Assembly: GCA_964447155.1 (NCBI GenBank)
Contig: CAYURM010000003.1
Location: forward strand, 1-64,000
From: SMBSF63 sp034003545
GTDB taxonomy: Bacteria; Chloroflexota; Anaerolineae; Anaerolineales; Anaerolineaceae
Reading direction: 5' to 3'
DNA length: 64,000 nucleotides
Shown here: in pieces, positions 16,209-23,293 of the stretch
Layout: the number at the start of each line of letters is the position of its first letter
How positions within the stretch are numbered: the stretch's first letter is position 1
Made by a program: the position numbers and the translations under genes
Notes under the pieces: model-generated
Told to the model about the DNA's origin: nothing
Databases searched by the model: none
Seen by the model: the letters and a program-made list of their open reading frames with translations, nothing else

Positions 16209-17945
16209 ATGAGAATGAGCGAATTGTTTGGTCAAACGCTGCGCGAGGTGCCGGCTGATGCAGAGATTGCCAGCCATCAATTATTGCTGCGAGCGGGGTA
16301 TATTCAGCAAATGGGGGCGGGGATTTTCACTTATCTGCATCTGGCGAAACGTTCCATGACGAAGATTGAGCAGATCATGCGGGAGGAGATTGAAGCCATT
16401 GGGGGGCAGGAAATTTCCATGCCAGTGGTGCAGCCTGCTGACCTGTGGAAGGCAACTGGCAGGTGGTACCAGATTGGGGCTGAGATGGGGCGGATGAAGG
16501 ATCGCAATGATCGTGACATTGCGCTGGCAATGACCCACGAAGAGGCAGTGGCCTATCTGACGAAGAATCTGATCCAGTCTTACAAGCAGTTGCCGCGGCT
16601 GGTCTATCATATTCAAACCAAGTGGCGTGATGACCCGCGTCCCCGGGCGGGCTTGATCCGGGTGCGGGAATTTACGATGAAGGATAGCTACACGCTGGAT
16701 GTGGATGATGCAGGGTTGGATAAGCAATACCAGGCGCATTATGATGCCTATTTCCGCATCTTTGCGCGCTGCGGGCTGCCGGTGGTGTCGGTGCAGTCTG
16801 ACGTGGGCATGATGGGCGGCAACATGGCGCATGAGTATATGTATCTTTCGCCCGTGGGAGAAGATACGTTGATCATTTGCCCCAAGTGTGAATATATCGC
16901 CAACCGGCAGGTGGCCGCCTTCCAGAAGGCAAAGGCTGTACCGGAAGAAATGCTGGCGATTGAGAAGGTGGCAACGCCAGCGGTGAAGACGATTGAGGAA
17001 CTGACTGGTTTCCTGGGGATTGAAAGATCCCGTACAGCCAAAGCGGTGTTTATGATGGGGACTTTCGTTGATGGTGCAGAAACCAAAGAAAAGCTGGTGT
17101 TTGCTGTGATCCGCGGCGACATGGACGTAAACGAGACCAAGCTGGCGAATGTGGCTGGGGCAATGGGCCTGCGCCCCGCGGTGGATGAAGAAATTCGCGC
17201 CGTTGGGGCAGTTCCTGGATATGCATCTCCGCTGGCGGTCAAGGGTGCCATGATTGTGGTGGATGATTCAATTGTCAACTCGCCCAACCTGGTGGCAGGC
17301 GCCAATGAAGAAGGATTTCACTTGTGCAATGTCAATTACGTGCGCGATTTCAAGGCCGAGGTGGTGGCGGATATTGCCGTTGCTGAAGCAGGTCATGCCT
17401 GCCCCGAATGCGGCACTGTACTGACTGCCAGCCGCGGCGTTGAGGTAGGAAATATTTTCAAGCTGGGCACACGCTATTCCGCGGCGGTAGGCGCCACCTT
17501 CCTGGACAAGGACGGGGTAGAGAAGCCGGTGGTGATGGGGTCGTATGGGATTGGCGTGGGGCGGCTGCTGGCCTGCGCTGCCGAGGAATATCATGACGAA
17601 CATGGTCTTACCTGGCCGGTGAGTATTGCCCCGTATGCGGTGCATCTGGTCTCGCTGCGCGGCGGGGAAGAGGAAGCGGCTGCCCTGTATGCGGAATTTC
17701 AGCAGGCGGGTGTGGATGTTTTCTTTGATGATCGCGATGAGCGTCCCGGGGTTAAGTTTAATGATGCGGACTTGATCGGTATTCCGCTGCGGTTGACGGT
17801 GAGCAAGCGTTCTCTGGAAGCGGGCGGGGTGGAATTCAAGTACCGTTCGGGTGAAGACCGCGAGGTGATCCCGCGGGATGAGGTGGTAGCTTTTATTGTT
17901 GAGCAGCGGGATGCGTTGTTTGCTGCGTTGGAGGGGCAGGAGTGA
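16209..17945 (+). CDS. proS: Prolyl-tRNA synthetase, bacterial (edited) type
   Basis: 578 residues, normal for the bacterial form. Charges tRNA-Pro. Class II motif 1-2 elements (LLRAGYIQQMGAGIFTYL, TKWRDDPRPRAGLIRVREFTMKDSY) are followed by an inserted YbaK-like editing domain (about residues 240-400), motif 3 (MGSYGIGVGRLLACAAEE) and an anticodon-binding domain near the end (PYAVHLVSL..GVDVFFDDRDERPGVKF). ATG 16209 is chosen: GGGAG is 8 nt upstream, and the frame upstream of it looks non-coding. A proline tRNA (CGG) follows within 150 bp on the other strand. Confidence 0.97.
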   Translation: MRMSELFGQTLREVPADAEIASHQLLLRAGYIQQMGAGIFTYLHLAKRSMTKIEQIMREEIEAIGGQEISMPVVQPADLWKATGRWYQIGAEMGRMKDRNDRDIALAMTHEEAVAYLTKNLIQSYKQLPRLVYHIQTKWRDDPRPRAGLIRVREFTMKDSYTLDVDDAGLDKQYQAHYDAYFRIFARCGLPVVSVQSDVGMMGGNMAHEYMYLSPVGEDTLIICPKCEYIANRQVAAFQKAKAVPEEMLAIEKVATPAVKTIEELTGFLGIERSRTAKAVFMMGTFVDGAETKEKLVFAVIRGDMDVNETKLANVAGAMGLRPAVDEEIRAVGAVPGYASPLAVKGAMIVVDDSIVNSPNLVAGANEEGFHLCNVNYVRDFKAEVVADIAVAEAGHACPECGTVLTASRGVEVGNIFKLGTRYSAAVGATFLDKDGVEKPVVMGSYGIGVGRLLACAAEEYHDEHGLTWPVSIAPYAVHLVSLRGGEEEAAALYAEFQQAGVDVFFDDRDERPGVKFNDADLIGIPLRLTVSKRSLEAGGVEFKYRSGEDREVIPRDEVVAFIVEQRDALFAALEGQE

Positions 17946-17947
17946 AG

Positions 17948-18034
17948 CACCCTGTAGGGTGCGGGGTTTACGAAACCCGCTTCGGCTTACCCATTCGGGT
18001 ACAAGTGTCGACAGGCTCAGCCTGCGCTATCGAT
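17948..18034. repeat. Intergenic repeat cluster after proS
   Basis: Contains CACCC-TGTA-GGGTG, then GCGGGGTTT-ACG-AAACCCGC, then CGCTTCGGCTTACCCATTCG and GTCGACAGGCTCAGCCTGCG. The last two segments recur in diverged form at 54048-54117. Confidence 0.6.
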
Positions 18035-18045
18035 AATAAAAGTAA

Positions 18046-18075
18046 AAAAAACTCCGTGAATTCACGGAGTTTTTT
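18046..18075. terminator. Perfect palindromic terminator between proS and tRNA-Pro
   Basis: AAAAAACTCCGTGAA is followed directly by its reverse complement, so it can serve proS and the convergent tRNA gene. Confidence 0.88.
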
Positions 18076-18084
18076 GTTGTTCAG

Positions 18085-18159
18085 TCGGGGCGGGCGGATT
18101 CGAACCGCCGACCTCACCGACCCGAACGGTGCGCGCTAGCCGGACTGCGCTACGCCCCG
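18085..18159 (-). tRNA. tRNA-Pro, anticodon CGG
   Basis: Minus-strand cloverleaf with acceptor CGGGGCG/CGCCCCG plus A, anticodon stem CACCG/CGGTG around loop TTCGGGT (anticodon CGG), and T arm GTTCGAATC. The body is very similar to tRNA-Pro(GGG) at 347-421. Confidence 0.96.
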
Positions 18160-18237
18160 AACAACGGTGCGAATTATAACGCAGGCAGGTTGGTTTGGCA
18201 AGGCGGAGAGGTAAAATGCGGGAAGGAAAAACAGGGA

Positions 18238-19017
18238 TTATGTGTTGCGTTCAGGTTCAAGTTCAACCGGGTTGCGGAGGACGCCGATGCCTTCGATATC
18301 GATCTCGACTAGGTCACCTTCACGCAGGGGGCCAACACCGGCAGGGGTGCCGGTGAGGAGGACGTCGCCGGGGCAAAGGGTCATGAAGGAGGAGGCGAAG
18401 GCGATCAATTGGGGGATGGTGTAGATCATCTCGCGAGTGGAGGCCATTTGCCGCATTTCGTCATTCACACGGCAGGTAATCAGGGTGTCGGCGGGGTCCA
18501 GGCTGGTCTCAATCCACGGGCCGAGCGGGCAGAAGGTGTCGAAGCCTTTGCCGCGGGTCCATTGTCCATCGCTGCGCTGGAGCTGGCGGGCGGTGACATC
18601 GTTGGCGATGGTATAACCGAGGATGTGGTTGTTGGCTTTTTCTGCGGGAATCCAGCGGCCGCTTTTGCCGATAATGACGGCCATTTCAGCTTCGTGTTCG
18701 ACGCGGCTGGCCTGGGGTGGAATGTAGATAGGCTTTTGGGGACCAATAACAGCTGAAGGCGGCTTGAGGAAGAGCAAAGGCAAGTCGGGGACGTCCACGT
18801 TGTGTTCCCGGGCATGGGAGGCATAGTTGCGCCCGACGCAGACGACTTTGGTGGGGAGCACCGGGGCGAGCAGTTCGACCTGGTCGAGGTCCCATTCCGG
18901 TTCCAGGCGGCGGTATTCCGAGAAGGGCGAGCCTTCCAGCCGTCCAACTTTTTCTTCCAGCACCCAGCCGAAGGCGGGTTGTTTGGTTTGTTTGTCGCGG
19001 TATCGTATAAAGCGCAT
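18238..19017 (-). CDS. Fumarylacetoacetate hydrolase (FAH) family protein
   Basis: 259 residues. The metal-site and fold motifs of the FAH superfamily are visible: VVCVGRNYASHAREHN, FLKPPSAVIGP, VEHEAEMAVIIGKSGR (metal Glu), GYTIANDVTARQLQ, KGFDTFCPLGPW, and LLTGTPAGVGPLREGD. Such enzymes hydrolyse or decarboxylate beta-diketo acids, or act as oxaloacetate tautomerase/decarboxylase; the substrate cannot be told from sequence. ATG 19017 with GGAG 7 nt upstream is preferred over the longer frame, which runs back into a dispersed CAAAGCCGCC repeat. Confidence 0.9.
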   Translation of the reverse strand: MRFIRYRDKQTKQPAFGWVLEEKVGRLEGSPFSEYRRLEPEWDLDQVELLAPVLPTKVVCVGRNYASHAREHNVDVPDLPLLFLKPPSAVIGPQKPIYIPPQASRVEHEAEMAVIIGKSGRWIPAEKANNHILGYTIANDVTARQLQRSDGQWTRGKGFDTFCPLGPWIETSLDPADTLITCRVNDEMRQMASTREMIYTIPQLIAFASSFMTLCPGDVLLTGTPAGVGPLREGDLVEIDIEGIGVLRNPVELEPERNT

Positions 19018-19158
19018 GGTGTTCTCCAATTCATTCTCACACAAAGCCGCCAGGGAGCGAAGGAAAACCTGTCTGATCCTTTTGGCACTTCCCGGCTTTT
19101 TACGTGATATTATTTTTATTTGACAGGAAAAGTGTAGCATGAATGTAAGGTTTTGCGG

Positions 19159-19164
19159 TATAAT
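19159..19164 (+). promoter_or_regulatory. -10 box of tRNA-Val
   Basis: TATAAT 11 nt before the mature tRNA 5' end. No clear -35 is seen. Confidence 0.5.
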
Positions 19165-19175
19165 TTGTGGGTTCC

Positions 19176-19249
19176 GGGCGGTTAGCTCAGTTGGTTAGAG
19201 CACTTGCTTTACACGCAAGGGGTCGTAGGTTCGAGTCCTATACCGCCCA
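19176..19249 (+). tRNA. tRNA-Val, anticodon TAC
   Basis: 74-nt cloverleaf: acceptor GGGCGGT/ACCGCCC with discriminator A, anticodon stem CTTGC/GCAAG around TTTACAC (anticodon TAC), and T loop TTCGAGT. Its 3' end and downstream flank are duplicated at 19340-19427. Confidence 0.97.
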
Positions 19250-19280
19250 CAAATTAATGTAGAATGTACAATTCATAATG

Positions 19281-19308
19281 AAAAGACGCCTGCGAGGGTG
19301 TTTTTTTG
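19281..19308 (+). terminator. Terminator of tRNA-Val
   Basis: AAAAGACGCC and GGGTGTTTTTTT form a short stem around TGCGA. A second copy lies inside the duplicated segment near 19398-19425. Confidence 0.6.
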
Positions 19309-19339
19309 TTGGGGTCGCAGGCCCCATCGAGGGATGATA

Positions 19340-19427
19340 TTCGAGTCCTATACCGCCCACAAATTAATGTAGAATGTACAATTCACAATTCATAATGAAA
19401 AAGACGCCTGCGAGGGTGTTTTTTTGT
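19340..19427 (+). repeat. Partial duplication of tRNA-Val 3' end plus terminator
   Basis: TTCGAGTCCTATACCGCCCA and about 65 bases of downstream sequence repeat positions 19230-19308 nearly exactly, with a small insertion. The copy lacks the 5' half of the tRNA. It is preceded by GGGATGATAT, which also precedes the tRNA-Glu tail fragment at 32629. The stretch 19428-19562 holds only the presumed promoter of the next gene. Confidence 0.85.
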
Positions 19428-19562
19428 TTAAGTTGGTAAGCCTGTAGGGGTGTAATGCATCATTTACGGCCATGTTTTTGATTTGTTGAGAGTATACTAA
19501 TATTATGATGCGAATGTCGGTATTGTGAAATATCGTATGACAATTGTTTTGAGGAAGGAAAC

Positions 19563-20303
19563 ATGGGGCTGCGATTTCGAAAATCTATCAATCTTGGTAA
19601 ATTTTTCCGTATCAACATTAGCAAATCGGGCATTGGCACCAGTTCAGGTGTGAAAGGCTTCCGTGTCAGCCGTGGCCCGCGCGGCACCCGCACTACGGTT
19701 TCCATCCCCGGCACCGGCGTCTCCTATGTTAAGGAAACCCGCAAATCCTCCGCCAAGATCAAACCAACCGGAACCCAGATACCGTCCCTCTCAACCAACA
19801 AACGTACTTGCGGCATCATCGCCATCGTAGTCACCACCCTCCTCGGCCTCTGCGGCGTTGGCGGCCTCATTGTTTCTGCGCTTGGCGGGGGAGGTGAACC
19901 CACCCTTAACGTCGACCAGGCTGTCAATCAGATCTATTCCACCATGACTATGGAAGCTGCCGTTCGATCCCGCCAGCTCGAACTCACCCGGCAAGCCCCA
20001 ACTGTTGATCAACAGTCCACTGAAACACCAGAACCCATCCCCACCCTCGCCCCCGTCCAGGCCAATACCCTGGCCCCATCCTCAACCCCATTCCCGACCA
20101 ATACCCCCGTCATCCTGCTGCCCACACAACCCCCGCCACCGCCTCCTCAACCTGCTGCAGTATGTGATTGCTCCCGGGATTACAACTGCTCCGATTTCTC
20201 AACTCACAGCGCCGCCCAGGCCTGCTACGAAAGCTGCGGTGGCAATAATTGGTCTGGCCTCGACAACAATAAAAACGGCATCGCCTGCGAAAGCTTGCAA
20301 TAA
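19563..20303 (+). CDS. DUF4236 / excalibur-domain membrane protein
   Basis: 246 residues. Residues 1-60 match the DUF4236 pattern (MGLRFRKSINLGKFFRINIS..GTRTTVSIPGTGVSY). One membrane helix (TCGIIAIVVTTLLGLCGVGGLIVSALG) is near 80-105. A Pro/Thr-rich spacer then leads to a C-terminal excalibur-like calcium-binding motif with six Cys, CDCSRDYNCSDF..AQACYESCGG..SGLDNNKNGIACE. GAGGAAGG upstream is a good ribosome site. The coding strand is visibly C-rich, unlike most neighbours. A paralogue without DUF4236 follows at 20547. Probably displayed outside the membrane; function unknown. Confidence 0.85.
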   Translation: MGLRFRKSINLGKFFRINISKSGIGTSSGVKGFRVSRGPRGTRTTVSIPGTGVSYVKETRKSSAKIKPTGTQIPSLSTNKRTCGIIAIVVTTLLGLCGVGGLIVSALGGGGEPTLNVDQAVNQIYSTMTMEAAVRSRQLELTRQAPTVDQQSTETPEPIPTLAPVQANTLAPSSTPFPTNTPVILLPTQPPPPPPQPAAVCDCSRDYNCSDFSTHSAAQACYESCGGNNWSGLDNNKNGIACESLQ

Positions 20304-20451
20304 GGGATAAAAACGCGGTACGATCTTGCCAACAAAAAAAATACACCCTGGGCTTCCATAAAAAGATACGTATTGAAAATGTGTGTGTTTTTTGTTAACC
20401 TAAAATGCGATAAATAACATCAAATATAGCTATTACTCAAGGAGTAATCTC

Positions 20452-20496
20452 ATGCCAGTAAAAGGAAAAATATTTGCGCTTTGTACGGTTTTTTGA
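20452..20496 (+). other. Possible 14-codon leader ORF
   Basis: ATG at 20452 encodes MPVKGKIFALCTVF and has AAGGAG with 8-nt spacing, a better ribosome site than most real genes here. It lies 50 nt before the next excalibur gene. No other support. The rest of 20304-20540 is AT-rich and featureless. Confidence 0.25.
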
Positions 20497-20546
20497 TTTA
20501 ATGGGAGTATACTGTTTACAACACGGCTTAACCAGAGGGAATGACG

Positions 20547-21089
20547 ATGGGAATGAGAACTCAAAAAGTCAATAAATTTTCGACAGGCGGGAACAAACGC
20601 ACTTGCGGGGTGATTGCAATTGCTGCTGTGGTGCTTTTCTTTTTGTGCGGGATCGGTACTGCGCTGTTTTCTGTTTTGGGGTTGGGCGGGGGCCGCAAAG
20701 ATGATCCCAACCAGGCAATTACCGCCATTCATGGGACGATGACGATGGAAGCTGCGATCAGGGAAGAGATCGCTGAATTGACCGCGATGGCCCCCACACC
20801 GCTGCCGACCCGGGAGCCAACGCTTGCCATCATACCTACCCATACCTTTGCGCCAACGCAGACTTCCTTCCCTACCAGAACGCTGGTTCCGATGATTCTG
20901 CCGACACTGGAGCCGCCGCCGGGCGCCAACCCGATTGCGGACGGCACGTGTAATTGTGAATGGGTGTACGATTGTGCAGATTTTGCTACCCATGATGCGG
21001 CCCAGGCCTGTTTCAATAGCTGTGGGGGGAATAACTGGTCTGGCCTGGACACTGATGGAGATGGGGCGGTCTGTGTGGGATTGCCCTGA
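20547..21089 (+). CDS. Excalibur-domain membrane protein, paralogue of 19563-20303
   Basis: About 180 residues. Short basic N-terminus, membrane helix (CGVIAIAAVVLFFLCGIGTALFSVLG), a shared segment (NQAITAIHGTMTMEAAIREE vs NQIYSTMTMEAAVRSR in the upstream paralogue), a Thr/Pro linker, and a C-terminal Cys-rich excalibur-like motif CNCEWVYDCADF..AQACFNSCGG..SGLDTDGDGAVC with a D-x-D-x-D-G calcium loop. It lacks the DUF4236 region. ATG 20547 is favoured with AGAGGGA upstream; ATG 20541 is in frame. Likely a tandem duplication that lost or never gained the N-terminal domain. Confidence 0.83.
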   Translation: MGMRTQKVNKFSTGGNKRTCGVIAIAAVVLFFLCGIGTALFSVLGLGGGRKDDPNQAITAIHGTMTMEAAIREEIAELTAMAPTPLPTREPTLAIIPTHTFAPTQTSFPTRTLVPMILPTLEPPPGANPIADGTCNCEWVYDCADFATHDAAQACFNSCGGNNWSGLDTDGDGAVCVGLP

Positions 21090-21093
21090 ACAC

Positions 21094-21125
21094 AGCCACC
21101 CCAGTCATGAATGACCAGGGTGGCT
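21094..21125. terminator. Hairpin between convergent genes
   Basis: AGCCACCC pairs with GGGTGGCT. It lies between the convergent excalibur and HD-GYP genes and lacks a strong T run. Confidence 0.55.
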
Positions 21126-21187
21126 GCTCGATCAGAAGGAAAAACGATTCACAGGCAGAAAGGGTGGGTTGAGCCGGTGAGCCGAAC

Positions 21188-22009
21188 TTATACTTTGCCT
21201 TGCGAGATGACTTCCAGTGCTGCAGGAACAACCGCCGGGTCAAAATGTGTGCCGGCGCAAACTTTCAGTTCTGTGGTGGCTTCATCCAGGGTAAGCGGCT
21301 GGCGGTAAATTCTGCCGTCTGTCATGGTGGTGAAGGCATCGGTGACGGCAAGAATCCGGCCGCCGAGCGGGATTTCTTCGCCGCTCAGGCCGCAAGGATA
21401 ACCCCTGCCGTTATATTTTTCGTGATGTGTTTTTACCAGTTCGGCAATTTTCTTGAATCCAGAAATGGGGGTGAGGATTTGTGAACCCAGCAGGGGATGC
21501 TGCCGCATGGAATGCCATTCCTGAGGGGTCAGTTTGCCCGATTTCGTCAAGATCCTTTCGGGGATGCCGATTTTGCCGATGTCATGCAGAATGCCGGCGA
21601 TGTGGATGTCGTTACATTCCTGTTTGGATAGTCCCATTGCCTGACTGATGAGCAGCGCTACGCGACCAGTGCGCGGCCCATGGCGGATGGTGCTTGAATC
21701 ACAAGCGTCAATGACGGCGACAAGCGAGTAGACAAGCTGGATGTATTTCTTTTCCAGGTCTTTGTTGAGCGGTGGATGATGTACGGCTGTGGCAGCCAGC
21801 CGGGCAACATTGGCAATCGAATCGATCTGGCAGGTTTTTGAAGTGTGAGGGACTGGGTCCTGCCTGAACAGCAAAATATCGGCAATCTCTGAACTGATAA
21901 GGAATTGCAGGGTGGTGAAATTGGAGGGATGGTCATCGTATTCCAGTAATTTATTACCAAAATACAACCTGTCATCCCTGGGTGTGGTGAAATCGTTATA
22001 CTCTGGCAT
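21188..22009 (-). CDS. HD-GYP domain protein, putative cyclic di-GMP phosphodiesterase
   Basis: 273 residues. An N-terminal region of about 85 residues without recognised domain is followed by a complete HD-GYP domain: AGILHDIGKIGIPERIL, MRQHPLLG, THHEKYNGRGYPCGLSGEEIPLGGRILAVTDAF. These motifs hold the metal ligands and the GYP signature, so hydrolysis of cyclic di-GMP is likely. It is the last gene of the minus-strand locus containing the tandem peptides and the NHLP-like protein (74 nt upstream), suggesting that the peptide system may feed into second-messenger control; that link is inferred from position only. Confidence 0.9.
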   Translation of the reverse strand: MPEYNDFTTPRDDRLYFGNKLLEYDDHPSNFTTLQFLISSEIADILLFRQDPVPHTSKTCQIDSIANVARLAATAVHHPPLNKDLEKKYIQLVYSLVAVIDACDSSTIRHGPRTGRVALLISQAMGLSKQECNDIHIAGILHDIGKIGIPERILTKSGKLTPQEWHSMRQHPLLGSQILTPISGFKKIAELVKTHHEKYNGRGYPCGLSGEEIPLGGRILAVTDAFTTMTDGRIYRQPLTLDEATTELKVCAGTHFDPAVVPAALEVISQGKV

Positions 22010-22082
22010 GTTTCATTTATATTCCTGTAATCATGTGGCAGAGGGCTTCCCCTGAACGCAAACAATAATCATTTAAAGGGTA

Positions 22083-22406
22083 TTAACAATTTAGATATTG
22101 CGGAACCTGAGTTTTGTGCTGGATTAACTGTTCGGCAAAGTCAGCCAATGAGGTGGCCTGAATATTGCTCATGCGCTGGATTTCTTCATGAGAGAAGCGA
22201 AAGGTTTCTTCGCAATATCCGGCCTTCAGGGCCTGGGCTGGATTGGTGAGCAGCAATTTTCTGAAATTTGCGTTAACCACAGCTGCGGTTAACAATCTGC
22301 TGTATTCTTTCTGACAGGGATTCTCTCGCTGCCAGTTCAGGCAATTTTCCGAAAATGCTTTGTCTGGTTCGGACATGATCCGGTTGGGGGTGTTCATAAA
22401 AGTCAT
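22083..22406 (-). CDS. NHLP-leader-like small protein
   Basis: 107 residues. The segment LTAAVVNANFRKLLLTNP plus AQALKAGYCEETFRFSHEEIQRM resembles the nitrile hydratase alpha-like leader family (NHLP clan, Os1348-like) found in RiPP precursors and in free-standing proteins. The tail HKTQVPQYLNC is short and has one Cys, so if it is a precursor the core is small. ATG 22406 has AAGGAG 7 nt upstream. It follows the fifth tandem peptide gene by about 107 bp on the same strand. No maturase is adjacent. Family call from pattern memory, moderate confidence. Confidence 0.7.
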   Translation of the reverse strand: MTFMNTPNRIMSEPDKAFSENCLNWQRENPCQKEYSRLLTAAVVNANFRKLLLTNPAQALKAGYCEETFRFSHEEIQRMSNIQATSLADFAEQLIQHKTQVPQYLNC

Positions 22407-22512
22407 TGCGATACTCCTTGTTTTCAGTAATGGAACCGCCAAGAGATCAGAAAAGGAAAACGAGCAATAAATTTACGATCTTTCCTTTGTGGAGGCTCTG
22501 AGGCCATTCATC

Positions 22513-22581
22513 TTACCCGCCAAAGCCGCCAACGGAAGCGGGGGATGTGTAAATGGTGGTTTTCTGGATGGTCTGTTTCAT
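22513..22581 (-). CDS. Tandem 22-residue peptide gene, copy 5 (variant)
   Basis: Encodes MKQTIQKTTIYT followed by SPASVGGFGG and TAA. It differs from copies 1-4 at residues 8 (Ile to Thr), 9 (Ala to Thr) and 11 (Phe to Tyr), while the last ten residues are unchanged. AAGGAGAAATCAATT precedes the ATG. It is the promoter-distal and most diverged unit, 134 bp from copy 4. Selection on the C-terminal ten residues is suggested, and this is the part most likely to be the signal or mature product. Confidence 0.7.
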   Translation of the reverse strand: MKQTIQKTTIYTSPASVGGFGG

Positions 22582-22646
22582 AATTGATTTCTCCTTGTAT
22601 TAAAGTGATTGATATTCTTTGATAATGAATTCGTAGGCGGGATGTG

Positions 22647-22715
22647 TTATCCGCCGAAGCCGCCAACGGAAGCGGGGGAAGTGAAGATGGCGATTTTCTG
22701 GATGGTCTGTTTCAT
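22647..22715 (-). CDS. Tandem 22-residue peptide gene, copy 4
   Basis: Encodes MKQTIQKIAIFT followed by SPASVGGFGG and TAA, identical in protein to copies 1-3. Its own ribosome site AAGGAGAAATC lies upstream with good spacing. The unit repeats with a 135-bp period. Too short for standard gene callers. No family recognised. Confidence 0.72.
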   Translation of the reverse strand: MKQTIQKIAIFTSPASVGGFGG

Positions 22716-22781
22716 GATAGATTTCTCCTTGTATTAAAGTGATTGATATTCTTTGATTAATGAATTCGTAGGCGGGATGTG

Positions 22782-22850
22782 TTATCCGCCGAAGCCGCCA
22801 ACGGAAGCGGGGGAAGTGAAGATGGCGATTTTCTGGATGGTCTGTTTCAT
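22782..22850 (-). CDS. Tandem 22-residue peptide gene, copy 3
   Basis: Same 22 residues as copies 1, 2 and 4 and a TAA stop. AAGGAG is about 9 nt upstream. Shares with copy 4 the silent variant GCGGGGGAA (plus strand), whereas copies 1-2 have GCAGGGGAA, showing the order of duplication. Confidence 0.72.
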   Translation of the reverse strand: MKQTIQKIAIFTSPASVGGFGG

Positions 22851-22916
22851 GATTGATTTCTCCTTGTATTAAAGTGGTTGATATTCTTTGATTAATGAAT
22901 TCGCGAGCGGGATATG

Positions 22917-22985
22917 CTATCCGCCGAAGCCGCCAACGGAAGCAGGGGAAGTGAAGATGGCGATTTTCTGGATGGTCTGTTTCAT
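22917..22985 (-). CDS. Tandem 22-residue peptide gene, copy 2
   Basis: Same 22-residue product, TAG stop, AAGGAG upstream. The spacer to copy 3 (66 bp) is nearly identical to the other spacers, so the whole 135-bp unit was amplified recently. Confidence 0.72.
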   Translation of the reverse strand: MKQTIQKIAIFTSPASVGGFGG

Positions 22986-23051
22986 GATTGATTTCTCCTT
23001 GTATTAAAGTGGTTGATATTCTTTGATTAATGAATTCGCGAGCGGGATATG

Positions 23052-23120
23052 CTATCCGCCGAAGCCGCCAACGGAAGCAGGGGAAGTGAAGATGGCGATT
23101 TTCTGAATGGTCTGTTTCAT
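23052..23120 (-). CDS. Tandem 22-residue peptide gene, copy 1 (promoter-proximal)
   Basis: Encodes MKQTIQKIAIFT then SPASVGGFGG, TAG stop. The upstream region differs from the internal spacers: AAGGAGAATTCAC precedes the ATG, and about 37 nt further up is a -10-like TATACA with two direct repeats behind it. It is therefore the first gene of the array. The N-terminal half is basic then hydrophobic; the end is Gly-rich and terminates in Gly-Gly. No signal peptide, Cys or known pheromone motif. Confidence 0.74.
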   Translation of the reverse strand: MKQTIQKIAIFTSPASVGGFGG

Positions 23121-23156
23121 GTGAATTCTCCTTAGTTAAATAGTGAATGAACAATC

Positions 23157-23214
23157 TGTATACTCATTATTACAAATAGCGGTCTCATAACAGGCATCAA
23201 AACGGTCTCATAAC
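23157..23214 (-). promoter_or_regulatory. Promoter with two direct repeats (activator sites) for the peptide array
   Basis: On the minus strand GTTATGAGACCG occurs twice, at 23214-23203 and 23191-23180, with a 23-bp period (about two helical turns). A -10-like TATACA (23162-23157) follows 17 bp after the second copy, so this repeat takes the place of a -35. SARP/BTAD-type activators bind direct repeats in this position, and such a regulator is encoded immediately upstream. Binding itself is inferred. Confidence 0.6.
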
Positions 23215-23236
23215 GGGATCAATTTGGTTAAAAACA

Positions 23237-23267
23237 CAAAAAAGCCGGGATAAATGCCGACTTTTTT
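23237..23267 (-). terminator. Terminator of the STAND/BTAD regulator gene
   Basis: On the minus strand AAAAAAGTCGG pairs with CCGGCTTTTTT. It separates the regulator transcript from the peptide promoter. Confidence 0.8.
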
Positions 23268-23293
23268 GAAAATGGGGTGAATTCGGGGTGATT

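Larger units (their letters stand above)
22513..23120 (-). repeat. Five-unit tandem array, period 135 bp
   Basis: Start codons lie at 23120, 22985, 22850, 22715 and 22581 (steps 135, 135, 135, 134). Each unit is a 69-bp peptide gene plus a 66-bp spacer with its own ribosome site. Because 135 is divisible by three, one other frame stays open across the array (22600-23154); that frame is an artefact. Confidence 0.95.

Noticed and set aside
22600..23154. 184-codon minus-strand ORF with internal repeats
   Set aside because: It is an out-of-frame reading of the 135-bp array, open only because 135 is a multiple of three. The short frames have start codons and ribosome sites; this one has neither in each unit.
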